Assembly: GCA_041389565.1 (NCBI GenBank)
Contig: JAWKRP010000010.1
Span: 62,001-126,000, forward strand
Direction: 5' to 3'
Source of the DNA: JACKEQ01 sp041389565
GTDB taxonomy: Bacteria > Myxococcota_A > UBA796 > GCA-2862545
DNA length: 64,000 nucleotides
In this document: in pieces, positions 60,234 to 64,000 of the stretch
How the letters are laid out: each line of letters starts with the position of its first letter
Numbering within the stretch: the stretch's first letter is position 1
Notes under the pieces: model-generated
What the model was told of the DNA's origin: nothing
What the model saw: the letters and a program-made list of their open reading frames with translations, nothing else
The model's database searches: none
Position numbers and translations under genes: made by a program

Positions 60234-63200
60234 GTGCCGGACCTGAACCTCGGACCGTTCATGCTCGAGCGTCCGATCGGCAAGGGCGCCATGGGAGAGG
60301 TGTGGAAGGCGATCCACCGCGACCGCGGGATCCCCGTCGCCATCAAGGTGATGACGGCCCGCGAGGCGCGCGTCGACACCAAGGTGAAGTCGTTCTTCAA
60401 CGAGGTGCGCGCGGTCGCCCAGCTCGACCACCCCGGGATCGCGTGGGTGCTCGACTACGGAACGGTCGGCCGCGAGATGGCGGAGGCCACCGAGGGCCAC
60501 GTGCTCGAGAACAGCCCGTACCTCGTGATGGAGTACGCGAGCCGGGGCACGCTCGCCGACATCAAGCACAGCTACAACTGGACGGAGCTGCGCGCCGTCG
60601 TGCTCGCCTTGCTCGATGCCCTCGCGCACGCCCACGCACGCGGGGTGATCCACCGCGATCTGAAGCCGGCCAACGTGCTGCTCTGCTCGCGGAACGACGT
60701 GCGGCCGGGCCTGAAGCTGTGCGACTTCGGCATCGCGTTCGCGGTCGACGACATGGGCGAAGACGCCACCGTGGCGGGCACGCTCCACTACATGGCGCCC
60801 GAGCAGCTCGAGGGGCGCATCCGCGAGCAGGGCCCGTGGACCGACCTGTACGCGCTCGGCTGCCTCACCTGGCGCCTGCTCACGGGAGCCCCGCCGTTCG
60901 CCGGCAAGCGCCAGACGGAGCTGATGATCGCCCAGCTCCAGGACGACCCGCCGGCGCTCCTCACGCCCACTCCCCTGCCCGACGGGTTCGAGGAGTGGCT
61001 GCGCACCCTGCTCGAGAAAGACCCGACGGAGCGGTTCCGCTGCGCGGCCGACGCCGCGCGGGGGCTGCTCGACCTCGGCTGGCCCGAGGAGGCCGCGCTC
61101 GACGAAGACATGATGACGGGCATCATGAAGCCCGTCGTGCTCACGGCGAACCTCCCCATGCCGGCACCCGAGGGCATGGAGAACGTGGCGCCCGCCGACA
61201 GCGCGACGCTCGCGGCCGAGCCGATGACGCTCATCCTCGACGGTCCGGCATTCGCGCAGAAGGTGAGCAACCTGCACCCGGCGAGCGTGCGCGCGGCCAT
61301 CCCGCTCGACTGGCGGCGCCCCGCACGGGCCCGTCCCGCGCTCGACCTCGTGGGCGCCGGGCTGCACCTGTTCGGCCTGCGGCGTCCCCCGTTCGTCGGG
61401 CGCGAAGCCGAGCGCGACAAGCTGTGGTCGGTGCTCGCCGACGTGCATCGCCAGCAGCGCGCCCACACGGTGGTCCTGACGGGCTCCGGGGGCGTCGGGA
61501 AGTCGCGCCTGGCGCAGTGGGTGGCCCAGCGCGCCGCGGAGGTCGGCGCGGCTCAGGTCCTCACGGCGCGGTTCTCGGGGTCCGACGACGCCGACGCTGC
61601 ACTCCGGAACATGCTGCTGCGCGCGTTCCACGCTCAGGGTCTCGAAGACGACGATCTGGTCGACCGGATCAACGATGCGCTCAACGAGCTGGGGGTCGTG
61701 AACCCGGAGCTCCGGCAGCACGCGCAGACCCTCCTGTCGGGCGACAAGCTCCAGGGCGCTTCTCGGTATGTCGTCATCCGGCTGCTGCTCGAGGCCATCG
61801 CGAACGACCGTCCGCCGGTGCTCGTGCTCGACGACGTGCACGCCGGCATCGACGGGCTGCGCTTCGCCCGACACCTGCTGAACGCCCAGGTGGTGCGGCC
61901 ATTCCCCATCCTCGTGCTGCTCACGTGCCAGGCCGAGCAGCTCGAGGAGAACGGGCTGCGCGGAGAGCTCGACGCCGTCACGACCGACAAGCGCACCTCG
62001 GTGCTCGACATCGCGGCGCTGCCCCGCGAAGCGACGATGGACCTCGTGCAGCAGCTGCTCGGGCTCGAGCCGAGCCTCGCCGAGCAGGTGGTGGAGCGCA
62101 CGGCGGGCAACCCGCTGTTCGCCATCCAGCTCGTGGGCGACTGGGTCGAGCGCGACCAGCTGGCCCTCGGAAGCCGCGGCTTCAAGCTGAAGAAGGGCGT
62201 GAAGGCACAGCTCCCGCCGAGCTTGAAGTACATCTGGGTGAAGCGCCTCGCGCGCGTCCTCGAGCACGCCGATCCCATCTCCGAGCAGATGCTGGAAGGG
62301 GCCGCGGTGCTCGGCATGGAGGTCGACGAGCTCGAGTGGGCCGGGATGTGCGACGACCCCGAGGGCGTGCACCGCGAGCAGGGCCGGTTCGTGATGGTGC
62401 CCGAGAACGCGCGGCGCCGGTACGGGCTGATCGACCGGCTGCTCCAGATGAACCTCGCCGAGGAGACCGACCGCGGCTTCGCCTTCTCGCACGGGCAGTT
62501 CCGCGACGCGATCCTCGATCGCGCCCGTACCCAGGGGCGTCTCAAGCGGCACCACCACGCGGCGGCCTGTCAGCTCGGCAACGATGTGAAGGCCACCGAG
62601 CTGGAGCGGTTCGGCCGGCACCTCCTCGGCGCAGGGCAGCGGGAAGCCGCGCTCGACCCGCTGCTCCGGGCGGTTCCCGCCGTGCAGGCCACGGTCGGGC
62701 GCATGAGCGCGTGGCGCCTGCTCGACACCATCGAGCACACGCTCCGCAAGCTCGACCTGCCGCGGTCCGACGTGCGCTGGGGCCGCCTGTACCTCGAGCG
62801 CGCGCTGCTGTCGGAGCACCTGGGGCAGCACCGGCGCGCTGTGAAGTGGGCGGCGAAGGCCGGTCAGGAGGCGAGCCGCTTCAACTGGCCGTTCATCGCA
62901 GCCTCCGCGAACTTCCGCCTCGCGCGGCACTCGATGCGCAAGGGCGAGATCGACCTCGCGCACGCTCGCCTGGTGCGCGTCACGAACCAGGTCGACCCCA
63001 ACGAGCACCCGTTCCTCGTCGGGGAGTCGCTGTTCCTGCTCGGCCGGCTCGGCCGGGATCTGGGCGACCCGCCCGACAAGGTCGCGCAGCTCATCAAGGC
63101 CGGTCGCACCTGGATGATGCGCGACAAGGATCCCCGGCGGCGCGCCCAGGCCATGCTGCACCTCGCCCGGGCCGCGCTCGAAGACGACCAGCCTGCGACG

Positions 63201-63758
63201 TGTGCCGCGCTCACCGAGCGGGCCCGGAAGATCGCCATCGAGATCGGCGACCTGCCCCAGCAGGTGAACTGCCTCAGCTTCGCGGCCGAGGTGGCCCGTT
63301 CCAGCGGGGATCTCGCGGGGGCAGCCGAGCATCTTCGCAAGGCCATCGAGGTGTTCGAGCTCATCGGCGACGCGCAGCTCGCGCTGCTGCGCTGCAACCT
63401 CGCGATCGTGCTGCTCGACCTCGGGGAGAACGGCGACGCGCTCAAGGAGCTCGACCGCGCGTTGTCCAACGCGATCGAGGTCGACCGCGACCCGCTCCGC
63501 CTGGCCGTCCAGACCGTGCGTGTGCGGGCGCTCGCGGATGTCGAGAACTACGCCGACCTCGACGAAGCGCTGTCGGCCTGCGAAGACCTCATCGGGCGCG
63601 TGCGCACCGGGGAGCGCGACAGCGCGAAGTGCCTGCACCGCGCGTCGCTCGTGCTCTCCCGGGCGGGGCACGCGGAGCGGTCGGCCCGTGCGAAGGCCCT
63701 GGCGCGCGACCAGTACGAGAAGCTGCGCGACGAGCGGGGTCTGGCCGCGCTGGCCTGA
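60234..63758 (+). CDS. Giant Ser/Thr kinase-AAA ATPase-TPR protein
   Basis: 1174 residues. Kinase: GKGAMGEVW (17-24), Lys38 in VAIKVM, HRDLKPAN near 140, DFG at 164-166, TDLYALGCLTWRLLTG. A linker leads to a STAND/AAA-type ATPase: LTGSGGVGKSRLAQW (Walker A 417-424), LVLDDVHAG (Walker B), TAGNPLFAIQLV. Residues ~800-1170 are TPR-like helical repeats (HLRKAIEVFELIGDAQLALLRCNLAIVLLDLGENGDALKELDRALS). No membrane segment. The set resembles myxobacterial PknK/AAA-TPR signalling proteins. GTG 60234 is used; the region upstream is a shadow frame. Confidence 0.9.
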   Translation: MPDLNLGPFMLERPIGKGAMGEVWKAIHRDRGIPVAIKVMTAREARVDTKVKSFFNEVRAVAQLDHPGIAWVLDYGTVGREMAEATEGHVLENSPYLVMEYASRGTLADIKHSYNWTELRAVVLALLDALAHAHARGVIHRDLKPANVLLCSRNDVRPGLKLCDFGIAFAVDDMGEDATVAGTLHYMAPEQLEGRIREQGPWTDLYALGCLTWRLLTGAPPFAGKRQTELMIAQLQDDPPALLTPTPLPDGFEEWLRTLLEKDPTERFRCAADAARGLLDLGWPEEAALDEDMMTGIMKPVVLTANLPMPAPEGMENVAPADSATLAAEPMTLILDGPAFAQKVSNLHPASVRAAIPLDWRRPARARPALDLVGAGLHLFGLRRPPFVGREAERDKLWSVLADVHRQQRAHTVVLTGSGGVGKSRLAQWVAQRAAEVGAAQVLTARFSGSDDADAALRNMLLRAFHAQGLEDDDLVDRINDALNELGVVNPELRQHAQTLLSGDKLQGASRYVVIRLLLEAIANDRPPVLVLDDVHAGIDGLRFARHLLNAQVVRPFPILVLLTCQAEQLEENGLRGELDAVTTDKRTSVLDIAALPREATMDLVQQLLGLEPSLAEQVVERTAGNPLFAIQLVGDWVERDQLALGSRGFKLKKGVKAQLPPSLKYIWVKRLARVLEHADPISEQMLEGAAVLGMEVDELEWAGMCDDPEGVHREQGRFVMVPENARRRYGLIDRLLQMNLAEETDRGFAFSHGQFRDAILDRARTQGRLKRHHHAAACQLGNDVKATELERFGRHLLGAGQREAALDPLLRAVPAVQATVGRMSAWRLLDTIEHTLRKLDLPRSDVRWGRLYLERALLSEHLGQHRRAVKWAAKAGQEASRFNWPFIAASANFRLARHSMRKGEIDLAHARLVRVTNQVDPNEHPFLVGESLFLLGRLGRDLGDPPDKVAQLIKAGRTWMMRDKDPRRRAQAMLHLARAALEDDQPATCAALTERARKIAIEIGDLPQQVNCLSFAAEVARSSGDLAGAAEHLRKAIEVFELIGDAQLALLRCNLAIVLLDLGENGDALKELDRALSNAIEVDRDPLRLAVQTVRVRALADVENYADLDEALSACEDLIGRVRTGERDSAKCLHRASLVLSRAGHAERSARAKALARDQYEKLRDERGLAALA

Positions 63759-63813
63759 TCGACGCACGGGCCTCGGGTCCACGAATCACCCGTATCCATG
63801 GGGCTCTCCGCAG

Positions 63814-63889
63814 GAGTCAGGAGCGTGCGTTGCCATCCCCTCAATATTGGTTAAACCACTAAACCAATCACGAGTCAGGGAGGAGTCAG
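63814..63889 (+). repeat. Three direct copies of GAGTCAG before the last gene
   Basis: GAGTCAG at 63814-63820, 63872-63878 and 63883-63889; the flanks of the outer copies are AG/GG-rich. They frame the AT-rich inverted repeat below and may be regulator sites. Confidence 0.35.
63846..63868. promoter_or_regulatory. AT-rich inverted repeat (operator/promoter candidate)
   Basis: ATTGGTT and AACCAAT are perfect complements with 9 nt between. The surrounding 30 bp are the most AT-rich stretch of the window's end, in the only clear intergenic space (63759-63937) before the final gene. A dimeric regulator binding here is plausible. No family match is claimed. Confidence 0.55.
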
Positions 63890-63904
63890 CGAGCCAGCTC
63901 GCTG
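63887..63904. promoter_or_regulatory. Perfect 8-bp hairpin in the 5' region of the last gene
   Basis: CAGCGAGC and GCTCGCTG with a CA loop. It lies between the AT-rich repeat and the ATG at 63938, so it may form in the leader RNA. It could also be a second operator half. Confidence 0.4.
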
Positions 63905-63937
63905 AAGGCTCCCGGTCACAAGAACCAGGACGCTTCC

Positions 63938-64000
63938 ATGGGCCAGGCCCCCCGCACCGTCGACGTGTCCGCCGACCTCCTCCGCCAGCGCATCCTCGAC
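63938..64000 (+). CDS. Partial CDS at the window end
   Basis: Only 21 codons are visible (MGQAPRTVDVSADLLRQRILD), running off the window. The ATG is the first start after the palindrome region. A short polar start and DLLRQRIL helix are compatible with a cytoplasmic regulator, but no family can be named. Confidence 0.4.
   Translation, partial: MGQAPRTVDVSADLLRQRILD

Noticed and set aside
60141..63782. Long ORF on the minus strand opposite the kinase-ATPase gene
   Set aside because: High GC and codon bias create open antisense frames; it lacks domains and the plus strand has a clear kinase/ATPase/TPR protein.

Overview
The window is one contiguous, very GC-rich, gene-dense stretch of bacterial chromosome with about 60 protein-coding genes. 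I see no rRNA, tRNA or CRISPR array. Very short lipoprotein signals, Asp-Thr-Asp-Ala linkers, a MopE-type EDCDD/GVDDDCD motif, two eukaryote-like Ser/Thr kinases and many secreted beta-rich proteins suggest Myxococcota or a related deltaproteobacterial lineage. That placement is inference. Codon bias makes most long antisense ORFs shadows; only one gene per locus is reported.

Layout. 1-7.7 kb: housekeeping and envelope genes (thioesterase, bestrophin with a GTPase, VOC protein, PDZ protein, metallophosphoesterase overlapping head-to-head with a START-like protein, Sel1 repeat protein). 7.7-12.6 kb: a trpD-C-F-B-A operon on the minus strand ending in a lipoprotein ORF with no clear start. 12.7-17.2 kb: an EEP-family lipoprotein and cysD-cysN, where CysN carries a C-terminal APS-kinase-like domain with an eroded P-loop. 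17.2-20.4 kb: a six-bladed-propeller-type lipoprotein and a coupled ATPase/small-protein pair that may be a defence module. 20.4-22.4 kb: trpE-trpG, so all seven trp functions lie in two nearby loci. 23.0-23.5 kb: a transposase fragment (IS1182-like) between two inverted hairpin-plus-hexamer elements. 23.5-33.2 kb: surface lipoproteins, CapA, a kinase, a beta-helix protein, and a Tat-exported sulfite-oxidase-like lipoprotein coupled to a barrel-like protein. 33.4-37.2 kb: clpA, clpS, a hydrolase lipoprotein. 37.3-38.2 kb: a lower-GC HNH nuclease gene. 38.2-41.1 kb: speA-speB polyamine operon. 41-57 kb: flavin reductase, pentaheme lipoprotein, zinc-ribbon protein, small pyrophosphatase, GT-C membrane protein, 5'-nucleotidase/MORN operon, S41 protease. 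57.6-60.2 kb: a truncated formate-dehydrogenase-like protein with FdhD. 60.2-63.8 kb: a kinase-ATPase-TPR giant. The last gene runs off the window.

Two themes recur. Operons are tightly packed, with GTGA, ATGA and TGATG stop/start overlaps. Many first genes have no Shine-Dalgarno sequence but carry a TAnnnT-like hexamer 5-8 nt before the start codon, which suggests leaderless transcription. That motif helped choose several starts. No gene-free stretch exceeds 300 bases except 23008-23541, which is described.
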